A stretch of DNA of 45,918 nucleotides from Candidatus Woesebacteria bacterium. GTDB taxonomy: Bacteria; Patescibacteriota; Microgenomatia; UBA8517. A model generated the notes under the pieces. That model saw nothing but the letters and a program-made list of their open reading frames with translations. It searched no databases and was not told the DNA's origin. Position 1 is the first letter of the stretch; every line of letters begins with the position of its first letter. Below are positions 34,284 to 42,852 of the stretch, piece by piece. The position numbers and the translations under genes are program-made. The stretch is taken from the NCBI GenBank assembly GCA_020061305.1, contig JAGUYM010000001.1, forward strand, positions 1 to 45,918, given 5' to 3'.

Positions 34284-35357
34284 TTAATTAGAACTTAGGT
34301 TAATTATTTGCACGAACCAATATGTTAATGGATATAGTGCAAACAGTATCAATCTACCTACTAATGGTACAACTAGCCCAACAATTCCTGCCATCATTCC
34401 AAGGCTCATTATATATGGGATGGTCCATAATATAAGCGCGTTTATGACTGGAGATAATATATTAAACTGTCCAAATGTGGCAAAAATTATCGGAGCCACA
34501 CCAATTTGAGCAGCAATCGATGTCGTCAATCCTTCCTTAAGTAACTTCGGTAACCTAGGTAACTTAAGTAACCTATCTATTTTTGTCTGAAACAACATCA
34601 ATGATGTCGTTGCCACAAATGAAAGTATAAAGCCTAGATCAGTAATCCACATTGGTTTTATGATTAACATTAATGTAGATGTATACAGTAAGATACGCCA
34701 TGTATCAATTAATCTACCTCTGATTTGACCAAACATTACAATAACACCCATTATGCTTGCCCGAACTATCGGCGCATCAAACCCCGAAAGGAATACATAT
34801 ACCACAATTCCCGCAATTGTTATGAAAATTGCAATTTTACGCCTAAAATAATATGTGAATGTACCTATTAAAAATGAGGCCAACATTGTTACATTTGTTC
34901 CTGAAGCGACAACTACATGAGCCGTACCTGTTTTGCGTAAAGCATCCCAAAAACTCTCTGGCATTTGCTTTGACCCGATCGTTATTCCTGCAATTAAAGA
35001 TGAATAAGGTTCTGGAATAGATGACTTATAAAAACTTATTATTTTTTCTCTTAAGAGATATATTAGTTTTTGATTCGTTTCGAGTTTTTGAATTTTTGGA
35101 TTTTTGAGTTTTTTATTATCGACTATACCAACAATTTCTACCCTATCACCATATATTATCTCGGGATATCTTGGTAAATAAATTTTAAGACCATAAAGCT
35201 TAATATATTGTGAATTGGAATATCTTATCGGTTCTGTTAAAAGTGTTGTTGTGATTTTTATTGTATCGCCGTTTTGAAATTTAGGAAGTGACAAAACATA
35301 TCGAAGAAATAACAGTCCAATAAATATAAATAAAATTACATAGTTAATAAGTTTCAT
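34284..35357 (-). CDS. ComEC/Rec2 competence-domain membrane protein
   Basis: SSLIAGITIGSKQMPESFWDALRKTGTAHVVVASGTNVTMLA; ATG at 35357 preferred over TTG 35414. Confidence 0.88.
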   Translation of the reverse strand: MKLINYVILFIFIGLLFLRYVLSLPKFQNGDTIKITTTLLTEPIRYSNSQYIKLYGLKIYLPRYPEIIYGDRVEIVGIVDNKKLKNPKIQKLETNQKLIYLLREKIISFYKSSIPEPYSSLIAGITIGSKQMPESFWDALRKTGTAHVVVASGTNVTMLASFLIGTFTYYFRRKIAIFITIAGIVVYVFLSGFDAPIVRASIMGVIVMFGQIRGRLIDTWRILLYTSTLMLIIKPMWITDLGFILSFVATTSLMLFQTKIDRLLKLPRLPKLLKEGLTTSIAAQIGVAPIIFATFGQFNILSPVINALILWTIPYIMSLGMMAGIVGLVVPLVGRLILFALYPLTYWFVQIINLSSN

Positions 35358-35363
35358 TAGTTG

Positions 35364-35412
35364 CGAGTGACGAGTTACGAGTTTTAAAACCCGACACCCG
35401 TAACCCGTAACC
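35364..35412. repeat. Heptamer tandem repeat filling the comEA-comEC spacer
   Basis: CGAGTGA CGAGTTA CGAGTTT TAAAACC CGACACC CGTAACC CGTAACC. Confidence 0.85.
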
Positions 35413-35424
35413 AACTAACTTGTT

Positions 35425-36072
35425 TTAATAAACTGAAATTTCATTTTTGATTTTGTCAAAAGTTTTTTGGGGAATTATTTTTCTATTTACCAATTCCTCT
35501 AAACTTGAGTAATTTCTTCCTTCAATTATCTTTTGGGCGTAAACAGGGCCAATTCCTACTAGGCTTTCCAACTCTTCTTGGCTTGCAGTGTTAATATTTA
35601 TAAGCTCAGAATCATTTGCCAAAACGGAAGAAGACACCCCTTTTATTTCCTGACTACCTCCATTTTTCTTGGCACTCTCTACTTCTGATTGCGAATAGAT
35701 ATATATCTTTTGACCATCTGACAACTTACTTGCCCTATTAATATTTTTTGTTACCCATTCCCTGTCTGCATCTCCTGAAAGACCACCGCAAGCCACAAGC
35801 AAGTCATCAACTCTTGATAAATTTGGGAGTTTGTAAACACCGGGTTTTTCAACACTGCCTGCAATTTCAACTGTTATCTCTTCATTTTTCTGATCTTGAT
35901 CGGTATTTATTATTTCTATGCTGTTTTGGCTCTCAAACACTCCACTTTTAAATAAAAAAACACCAATCCCAATTAAAATAAGTCCTAAAAGCATAAAGGC
36001 AACAAATTTTTGACTAGACAACGAAGTTAATAAGTTTATTGGGGACGAATATTTCTTTTTTAATTCTTCCAC
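35425..36072 (-). CDS. ComEA-like protein (SLBB + helix-hairpin-helix)
   Basis: VEIAGSVEKPGVYKLPNLSRVDDLLVACGGL; ININTASQEELESLVGIGPVYAQKIIEGR. Confidence 0.9.
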   Translation of the reverse strand: MEELKKKYSSPINLLTSLSSQKFVAFMLLGLILIGIGVFLFKSGVFESQNSIEIINTDQDQKNEEITVEIAGSVEKPGVYKLPNLSRVDDLLVACGGLSGDADREWVTKNINRASKLSDGQKIYIYSQSEVESAKKNGGSQEIKGVSSSVLANDSELININTASQEELESLVGIGPVYAQKIIEGRNYSSLEELVNRKIIPQKTFDKIKNEISVY

Positions 36073-38197
36073 TTTCTATCCATTTTGCTACTTTTTTGTT
36101 CTTTTTTGCAAGTGTCTTAACTCGTAACTCATCACTCGCAATCTGAGTTGGAACTGTAATCTGTCCTCTCAATTTCCCGTTTACTTGTACTGCGATATTC
36201 ATTTCATTCGAAACTAAATATTTTTCATCATATTCTGGCCACTCGGAAGCATGTACAGATCCCTTTTGCTTCAATACATTTTGCCACAATTCTTCTGCTA
36301 TATGTGGCGCAAATGGAGCTAGTAATTGAGCAAGTATGCCCAATTTGTGAACAGTGATCTGTGAACTATGAACAGTTAGCACATTCACGAATTCCATAAT
36401 TTTGGCAATGGCAGTATTAAATTTGTAATTTTCAATATCTTCTGTCACAGACTTAACGGTTTTATGTAATTTATAATTTATCTCATTATTTGATAATTGA
36501 GAATTCCTGCCTGCACAAGCAGGATTAATTGGTAATTGAAAAAGCCGCCAGACTTTTTTTAAGAATCTATTAGCACCTTCAACGCCCGTCAAATTCCACA
36601 CCTTAACTACATCAAATGGCCCCATAAACATCTCGTAGACCCTTAAAGTATCAGCTCCAAACTTTGGAATAATGTCATCAGGAGTAACCACATTACCCCA
36701 CCTTTTACTCATCTTTCTTGAGTCTGGCCCCAAAATCCAGCCCGGAGCGCGAAGTTTTAAAAACGGTTCATCTCCCAAGGATTTATCAACAAGCCCCTCA
36801 TCATGCATAAATTTCCAGAAAAATCTTGCAAACAAAAGGTGCTGAACTACATGGCCACCACCCACATATTCATCAACTGGCAACCATTTTTTTGATGCTT
36901 CGACAGAAACAATTTTATTATTATTTTTTGGGTCAACAAATCTTACAAAATACCATGACGAATCAACATAAGTATCCATTGTATCAACTTCTCTTTTTGC
37001 CTTTTTGCCACAAATTGGGCATTTTGCACCTTCCTGAAATGTTTTTGAGCTTGCATTAGGACTTTTTCCTCTTGGATTATAGTCAACATCGTTAGGAAGT
37101 GTTACGGGAAGCTCCTCAAATTTCACTGCCTGCCAATCATGATCTTTACAGTAAACCATAGGAATAGGACAGCCCCAATATCTTTGCCTAGAAACAAGCC
37201 AGTCTCTAAGATGATAATTAACTTTAGGCTCGCCTATTAATTTTTTAGTGTAGGGTTTTTTGACGATTTTAATTTTGTTTTTCTTGGCAAAAACTAAATC
37301 TCTCTCATCATATGCCGGAACGCCCATTATTGCGCCTGTTCCGTAATCCAGCATTACATAACTAGCCTCCCAGACTGGAATTTTTTCATCTGTAGCTGGA
37401 TTTGTGACATATCTACCTGTAAATTTGTCACTCTCCCCCGCAACCGCTATAAAAGTAGCACTATTTACTGTTTCAGGCCTTGTTGTAAAAACCTCAATGT
37501 CATCAAATTTTATTATTCTGCCTTCAGACCTACCTATCCAATTTTTTTGCTGCAGTTTAACCTCCTCTGGCCAATTAATTCCATCAAGGCCTGATATTAA
37601 TCTATCTGCATAATCAGTAATTTTTAGAAACCATTGATTTAATTCTTTTTGAATTACTGGGGTATCACATCTTTCGCATTTACCATCAACAACTTGTTCA
37701 TTTGCTAAAACTGTTTCGTCTTTAGGACACCAATTGACAGGGGCCTTTTTCTTATAGGCCAAACCTTTTTGCCACATTTTTATAAAGATTGTCTGTGTCC
37801 ATTTATAAAATTCTGGACTTGAAGTATCAATTTCATAATCCCAGTCATATGAAAGACCTGATACATCAAGTTGTTTTTTAAATATTTTTATATTGTCATG
37901 GGTTGATTTGTCAGGGTGAATTCCTGTTTTTATAGCATAGTTTTCTGCAGGTAAACCAAAGGCGTCCCACCCCATCGGATGAAGCACATCATAACCCCTC
38001 ATCCTATAAAATCTTGATAATATGTCTGTTGCGACATAACCTTCTAGATGGCCAACATGCATGGTAGCCCCAGATGGATATGGAAACATGTCAAGAATAT
38101 ACTTTTTCTTTTTGGGATTTTTTGAAGTTTTATATATCTCCTCTTTTTCCCAAACTTCCCGCCACTTCGCTTCTATTTTTTTATGGTCATATATCAT
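36014..38197 (-). CDS. leuS: Leucyl-tRNA synthetase
   Basis: FPYPSGATMHVGHLEGYVATD, DSRKMSKRWGNVV; 727 aa. Confidence 0.95.
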   Translation of the reverse strand: MIYDHKKIEAKWREVWEKEEIYKTSKNPKKKKYILDMFPYPSGATMHVGHLEGYVATDILSRFYRMRGYDVLHPMGWDAFGLPAENYAIKTGIHPDKSTHDNIKIFKKQLDVSGLSYDWDYEIDTSSPEFYKWTQTIFIKMWQKGLAYKKKAPVNWCPKDETVLANEQVVDGKCERCDTPVIQKELNQWFLKITDYADRLISGLDGINWPEEVKLQQKNWIGRSEGRIIKFDDIEVFTTRPETVNSATFIAVAGESDKFTGRYVTNPATDEKIPVWEASYVMLDYGTGAIMGVPAYDERDLVFAKKNKIKIVKKPYTKKLIGEPKVNYHLRDWLVSRQRYWGCPIPMVYCKDHDWQAVKFEELPVTLPNDVDYNPRGKSPNASSKTFQEGAKCPICGKKAKREVDTMDTYVDSSWYFVRFVDPKNNNKIVSVEASKKWLPVDEYVGGGHVVQHLLFARFFWKFMHDEGLVDKSLGDEPFLKLRAPGWILGPDSRKMSKRWGNVVTPDDIIPKFGADTLRVYEMFMGPFDVVKVWNLTGVEGANRFLKKVWRLFQLPINPACAGRNSQLSNNEINYKLHKTVKSVTEDIENYKFNTAIAKIMEFVNVLTVHSSQITVHKLGILAQLLAPFAPHIAEELWQNVLKQKGSVHASEWPEYDEKYLVSNEMNIAVQVNGKLRGQITVPTQIASDELRVKTLAKKNKKVAKWIESGRIKKEIFVPNKLINFVV
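36347..36381. repeat. Heptamer tandem repeat inside leuS
   Basis: GTGAACA GTGATCT GTGAACT ATGAACA GTTAGCA. Confidence 0.8.
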
Positions 38198-38202
38198 CTT
38201 AT

Positions 38203-38231
38203 TTGATATTCTACTCCATTTTAATTAAACT
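38203..38231 (+). promoter_or_regulatory. Promoter of 38238 gene
   Basis: TTGATA, 17 bp, TAAACT; 6 nt before ATG. Confidence 0.55.
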
Positions 38232-38237
38232 GAAAAC

Positions 38238-38573
38238 ATGCTCTACATCTTAGCTTTAATCATTATTTTATACACAGCTTCACATTTTCTTTTCAAGAAA
38301 AATGAAGTTTTTTTAAAAGTTCGTAAATATGTTGATATTGCAACAATTCTAGTTACTACAATTTTAGCTATCGCTTGGATTGAAATTTTTAATTATTCTT
38401 TTTTATTTTTTATTTACTTTTTGATTTCTCTTTTAATAATTATTTATCTAGTCACCCGTATAAGAACACTTGAAACAAAAAAACAAAAGGCAGAGGAAGT
38501 AATCAAAGAATTAAAGACAGAAGAAAAAGTTTTGGAAAACGAAATAACTATACTGAAAGATGAGAAAAATTAA
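38238..38573 (+). CDS. Small membrane protein with C-terminal coiled coil
   Basis: 111 aa, TM helices then ETKKQKAEEVIKELKTEEKVLENEITILKDEKN. Confidence 0.65.
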   Translation: MLYILALIIILYTASHFLFKKNEVFLKVRKYVDIATILVTTILAIAWIEIFNYSFLFFIYFLISLLIIIYLVTRIRTLETKKQKAEEVIKELKTEEKVLENEITILKDEKN

Positions 38574-39297
38574 GTGCTTTGTTTTTTATCTTACTGCATT
38601 AACACTGTTCATCGTTCACTGTTCATCGTTCACTGTTTCTGCCCAAGAACGCATTGAATCCCCCAATTACCGCATAATTTTTCCCAATTTAAATTCAGGG
38701 GCAGGAATCCCGTCATCAAGTAGTTATATTTTGGATTCCACATTGGGTCAGACCGCTCCCGGTCCTTATTCTTCAAGTGGTTACAGAGTAAAAGCAGGTT
38801 TTCAATATGTACACTCAATAATTCCTTTTTCATTTTCAATTTCAGATGTTGCAATAAATTTTGGAACACTTGCTCCAAATACCCCCATCACCGATTCCTC
38901 AACCATTACAATTTCAGCAGGGGGTGCAGGTGGATATCAAGTTAAAGCATCAGAAAATAATCCCTTAAAAACTTTTGACGGAGCAAATACAATTCCCGAC
39001 ACACTTTGTGACACAACCTGTTCAGAAATTCTGGCTGCATCTTGGACATCCAGCACAAAATATGGTTTTGGATTTAATATGAGTGGAGATGATATTCCTG
39101 CCGACTTTACATCCACAGATTATTTTCGTCAGTTTGCAGACAGAAGCCTTGGCGAATCACCATCTATCATCATGAGCTCAAACAATATAGGTAGAAGTAG
39201 AACGGCAACTATTACCTACAAGGTAAATACCTCTAATTTACAGCCTGCGGGAACATATCGGAATATAATAACTTTCAGTGCTATTCCTAGTTACTGA
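38560..39297 (+). CDS. Secreted beta-rich surface protein (WxL-like C-terminal domain)
   Basis: Signal peptide; C-terminus LQPAGTYRNIITFSAIPSY resembles the end of the 40310-41785 product. Confidence 0.6.
   Translation: MRKIKCFVFYLTALTLFIVHCSSFTVSAQERIESPNYRIIFPNLNSGAGIPSSSSYILDSTLGQTAPGPYSSSGYRVKAGFQYVHSIIPFSFSISDVAINFGTLAPNTPITDSSTITISAGGAGGYQVKASENNPLKTFDGANTIPDTLCDTTCSEILAASWTSSTKYGFGFNMSGDDIPADFTSTDYFRQFADRSLGESPSIIMSSNNIGRSRTATITYKVNTSNLQPAGTYRNIITFSAIPSY
38604..38638. repeat. Heptamer tandem repeat in signal-peptide coding region
   Basis: ACTGTTC ATCGTTC ACTGTTC ATCGTTC ACTGTTT. Confidence 0.9.
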
Positions 39298-39332
39298 AAA
39301 TGAATTCTATATTCTAACTAAATTTTAAATCA

Positions 39333-40328
39333 ATGAATAAATTACAAATAACAAATTTACAAAACAAAACAAAGCTGATTTTTGTCCTATTATTATCTTC
39401 AATATTCGCCACCCCAAAGGGGCAAGCTTTGCTTACTAGCTATTCGCTATTAGCTAAACAAATTTACGCTCAAGAAGCGATAAATTTGTCTGTTACCCCC
39501 CCTCTCTTTGAATTAACAATTGCTCCCGACAAAGAAGTTAGGCAGATTTTTTCACTAATCAATTCAGGATCAGATGTCTATATCACTCCCAAAATTGTTT
39601 ATTTTGTTCCTAGTGATGAATTTGGAAATGTAGAAATTACTGATACAAAGTCTCCCGATTGGATAAAATATGACAATTCAAAAGTATTCTTAAAACAAGA
39701 TGCAAAATTAGATTTAAATGTTGTATTTTTTCCACCTCCAGACCTTCCCGAAACAGATCATTTTTTAACTATTGTTTTTGAGGCTGAAAATGATAATTTG
39801 GATACAAATGACAATTTAGACGAATTAGACGAAAATAAAAATTCGTCAGAATACACAACCCAAATTGCATCAAATATACTAGTTACTGTATCAAAAGATG
39901 GCAATCCTAAAAAGGCAGCTGAGATTATTAAGTTTTCTACAGTTAAAATAGCCGACTCATTGCTCACCCCCGTTTCCTATGAACTCGTTATTAAAAATGT
40001 TGGCAATTCATTTTGGAAACCAAATGGAAAAATTGTAACAAACAATCAGACCCTAAAACTTGCTCCTCAAAACATACTCTCAAATTATTCAAGAAAAATA
40101 TCCTGCATTGAGGCCGAAACACTTGTCCCCTGCAAGTTAGATGGCAAACCATTCATTGGTTTAGTCAAGGCAAATTTAGAATTTACAACTGACGAAGACC
40201 CAAAATTATACAGGGCTGAGGTTAAAACTTTCGTATTTCCTTTTTCAGTTTTGGTCATATTCTCCGCTTCATTATTGACATTATTACGCTACAAGTTCAT
40301 ATTTAAATTATGGAGAAGAAGAGACTAG
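39333..40328 (+). CDS. Exported membrane-anchored Ig-like (DUF916-like) protein
   Basis: Signal peptide, SVTPPLFELTIAPDKEVRQIFSLINSGSDVYI, C-terminal TM and RRRD tail. Confidence 0.55.
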   Translation: MNKLQITNLQNKTKLIFVLLLSSIFATPKGQALLTSYSLLAKQIYAQEAINLSVTPPLFELTIAPDKEVRQIFSLINSGSDVYITPKIVYFVPSDEFGNVEITDTKSPDWIKYDNSKVFLKQDAKLDLNVVFFPPPDLPETDHFLTIVFEAENDNLDTNDNLDELDENKNSSEYTTQIASNILVTVSKDGNPKKAAEIIKFSTVKIADSLLTPVSYELVIKNVGNSFWKPNGKIVTNNQTLKLAPQNILSNYSRKISCIEAETLVPCKLDGKPFIGLVKANLEFTTDEDPKLYRAEVKTFVFPFSVLVIFSASLLTLLRYKFIFKLWRRRD

Positions 40329-41785
40329 TTTTATTGTGTGCCGCAATTTTGTTGTTGTCTTTAGCATACAATCTTCATGTTAAAAAATTAAAAGTTAAAT
40401 CGGCAAACTTTACATCAGCATCGGCAACTCTTTCAAACGCAAGGCTCTCTTATAAAGCCAGTGTTTCTTCTGGCACATCGGGAACATCTGTGGTTAATAT
40501 CGACAGTGATTCCGCAGACGATGATACAAACCACCTTTTTCCCAAAGATACCGTTTGTTTTGTGAACTCAGCTGAATCTGGTTGTATTGGAAATACTACT
40601 TATACCGTAGCCAACATTGTTGATACAGACACTTTTAATACAACAGGGGCTTTGGCAGATACTCTGGCCACAACCGACTTTGTAGTAGCCACCCAATCAG
40701 GAACACTTACGATTGCATTTACAACTGTAACAGAAATTCCAATCGGAGGAGATATTTTGGTCACAATACCGGCAGTGGATACAACAGGAAAAACAAATGA
40801 TGGAATACCGGATACAGCTGCTTCAATAGCCACAAATGGATTTGATATCGGGGCCATGGCAAGTGGAGACATATCAATTACCGGTTGCACACCCGCAGAC
40901 TGGGGATCAGCCACGCTAACGGCAGGAACAGCGTCAACTGACCACACAATTCAATTTACCAGAGCAACAACAGCATGCGCCGCGGGAACGGCAATTACCA
41001 TAACAATTGATTCAAGTCCAGGCTTAATAAATCCGGCTCCCTATACCTCTCATACAAGGGGTCAGGCAGATGCGTACAATATCAATATTAAATCAAGAGA
41101 TGGTGGGGATAACACCTTGGATCAATCTGATGTAGCTGTGGCACCTGTTGAGGGTGTTTTGATCTCTGCTACCGTTGATGAAACCCTCTCATTTACTGTT
41201 GCAGGTATCACAGCAGATACAGGAACATATTGCGGCATAACAAGAACGGCATCAACACCTGATACCACTGCAACATCAGTTCCTTGGGGTACACTTTCTT
41301 CAACTTATGCAGCTGCAACACACAATACTCAGCAGACATTAACAGTATCGACAAATGCTGATGGAGGCTACAGTATCTATTTTGAAGAAAATGACCAAAT
41401 GGGTAAAGATGGCGTTGCTTGTGCTGGAAATGGCGGAGAATCCGTAAACTGTATTCAAGATACAGTTTGTGACGGTACAGGATGCACAGAGTCCACTTTA
41501 AGGGATTGGGGTGCAGACCCATCGAGCTATGTGGGATTAGGTTATTCAATGGATGACCAATCGGGAACAGATGCGGTGTTTGAATATAATGATTCAAGTG
41601 CCACATTTAATGCAAAGCAAATTGCGGATACAGCGGCAGGTGAAACAAGGCAAGCGATAATGACAAATACGGGGCCGGTTGATAGTAGTAGTAGCGCAGT
41701 TTGTTTCAGAATTGATATCACAGGTACACAACCAGCAGGATATTATTATAATAAAGTGAAATATACGGCTGTTCCCATTTTCTAA
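40310..41785 (+). CDS. Large secreted surface protein (WxL-like C-terminal domain)
   Basis: N-terminal TM/signal; C-terminal QPAGYYYNKVKYTAVPIF paralogous to 38560 product; overlaps preceding gene. Confidence 0.6.
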   Translation: MEKKRLVLLCAAILLLSLAYNLHVKKLKVKSANFTSASATLSNARLSYKASVSSGTSGTSVVNIDSDSADDDTNHLFPKDTVCFVNSAESGCIGNTTYTVANIVDTDTFNTTGALADTLATTDFVVATQSGTLTIAFTTVTEIPIGGDILVTIPAVDTTGKTNDGIPDTAASIATNGFDIGAMASGDISITGCTPADWGSATLTAGTASTDHTIQFTRATTACAAGTAITITIDSSPGLINPAPYTSHTRGQADAYNINIKSRDGGDNTLDQSDVAVAPVEGVLISATVDETLSFTVAGITADTGTYCGITRTASTPDTTATSVPWGTLSSTYAAATHNTQQTLTVSTNADGGYSIYFEENDQMGKDGVACAGNGGESVNCIQDTVCDGTGCTESTLRDWGADPSSYVGLGYSMDDQSGTDAVFEYNDSSATFNAKQIADTAAGETRQAIMTNTGPVDSSSSAVCFRIDITGTQPAGYYYNKVKYTAVPIF

Positions 41786-41818
41786 AGAAAGTAAATCTAA
41801 ATTATAAGTTTTAAAACA

Positions 41819-42835
41819 ATGATAAAATTAAAACAAATTTTAAAATCACAAAAAGTCTTTGTTTTTGTTGCTTTATTGTTTTCACTATTCACTGTTCACT
41901 ATTCACTGTTCACTTGGAATATCTTTGCCCAGCAAAGTATCCCATTAGTTGTTGCTCCTGCCCGTCAAACTGTAGCAATTGACCCAGGAAAAACCGAGAA
42001 TCTTTTGATTAAGTTTTTCAATGAATCAAATACTCCAATGTCGGGTACAATTAAAGCGGTCAATTTTTATGTTGCAGGTAAAAATGGTGCTCCAATTTTA
42101 ATGGAAGACAGTCCCAATTCTTTAGTTAAACTCCCCTACGACAGAGTAGTAATCCCTGCAGGAGAAGTTTTAAGAGTTAATTTCAAAGTCGAAGTCCCAG
42201 AAAATGCCACCCCGGGAGGTAGTTATGCCGCAATAATTTTTGAGCAGACTGGCCAGCTTCCTACTCCACAGACTGAGGATGAAGCCGCCTCATCAGTTTC
42301 ACCCAGAGTTGTTGGACTTGTCTCAATTAGGATAAACGGGCCTGTTTTTGAATCGGCCTTTGCTGATGTTTTTAGATTGCCTAAATTTATGGAATTCGGC
42401 CCAATTCCCCTTTATATTGAAATATTAAACAAAGGGGGTTATCACATAACACCCAAGGGTCAGATAACTTTAACCGATTGGTTTGGAAGAGAAGTTGAAA
42501 GAAAAACACTTAAGGACAAAAATATTTTTCCCGGAGCTAAGAGGGTTTATGAAGAAAAATTGGGAACAACCTGGATGTTTGGAAAGTATAAGTTAGATTT
42601 GGTGGCAGCTTATGGCGAATCAGGTAAAGCCATCACCGCGTCACAATATATTTGGGTTGTACCTGTCACTGCAATTATTGCAACCATTCTTTCAATACTA
42701 ATCATCATTCTCGTAATTTATCTAATAAACACAAGGATAAAGGCCAAACAGGTTGCACTTGAGACAAAACTTGAACAAGAAATCACAGAATTGGAAGCCC
42801 TAAAAAATAAATTTAAGGATAAACTACCAAAGTAA
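41819..42835 (+). CDS. Exported membrane-anchored DUF916-like protein
   Basis: Signal peptide, PLVVAPARQTVAIDPGKTENLLIKFFNESNTPMSGTIKAVNF, C-terminal TM plus coiled coil. Confidence 0.6.
   Translation: MIKLKQILKSQKVFVFVALLFSLFTVHYSLFTWNIFAQQSIPLVVAPARQTVAIDPGKTENLLIKFFNESNTPMSGTIKAVNFYVAGKNGAPILMEDSPNSLVKLPYDRVVIPAGEVLRVNFKVEVPENATPGGSYAAIIFEQTGQLPTPQTEDEAASSVSPRVVGLVSIRINGPVFESAFADVFRLPKFMEFGPIPLYIEILNKGGYHITPKGQITLTDWFGREVERKTLKDKNIFPGAKRVYEEKLGTTWMFGKYKLDLVAAYGESGKAITASQYIWVVPVTAIIATILSILIIILVIYLINTRIKAKQVALETKLEQEITELEALKNKFKDKLPK
41881..41915. repeat. Heptamer tandem repeat in signal-peptide coding region
   Basis: TTCACTA TTCACTG TTCACTA TTCACTG TTCACTT. Confidence 0.9.
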
Positions 42836-42852
42836 ATTGTAGACTGATAAGA

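Noticed and set aside
40600-41606. Minus-strand ORFs of 115 and 132 aa inside the large surface gene
   Set aside because: Low-complexity shadows of a repetitive Thr/Ala-rich coding strand.
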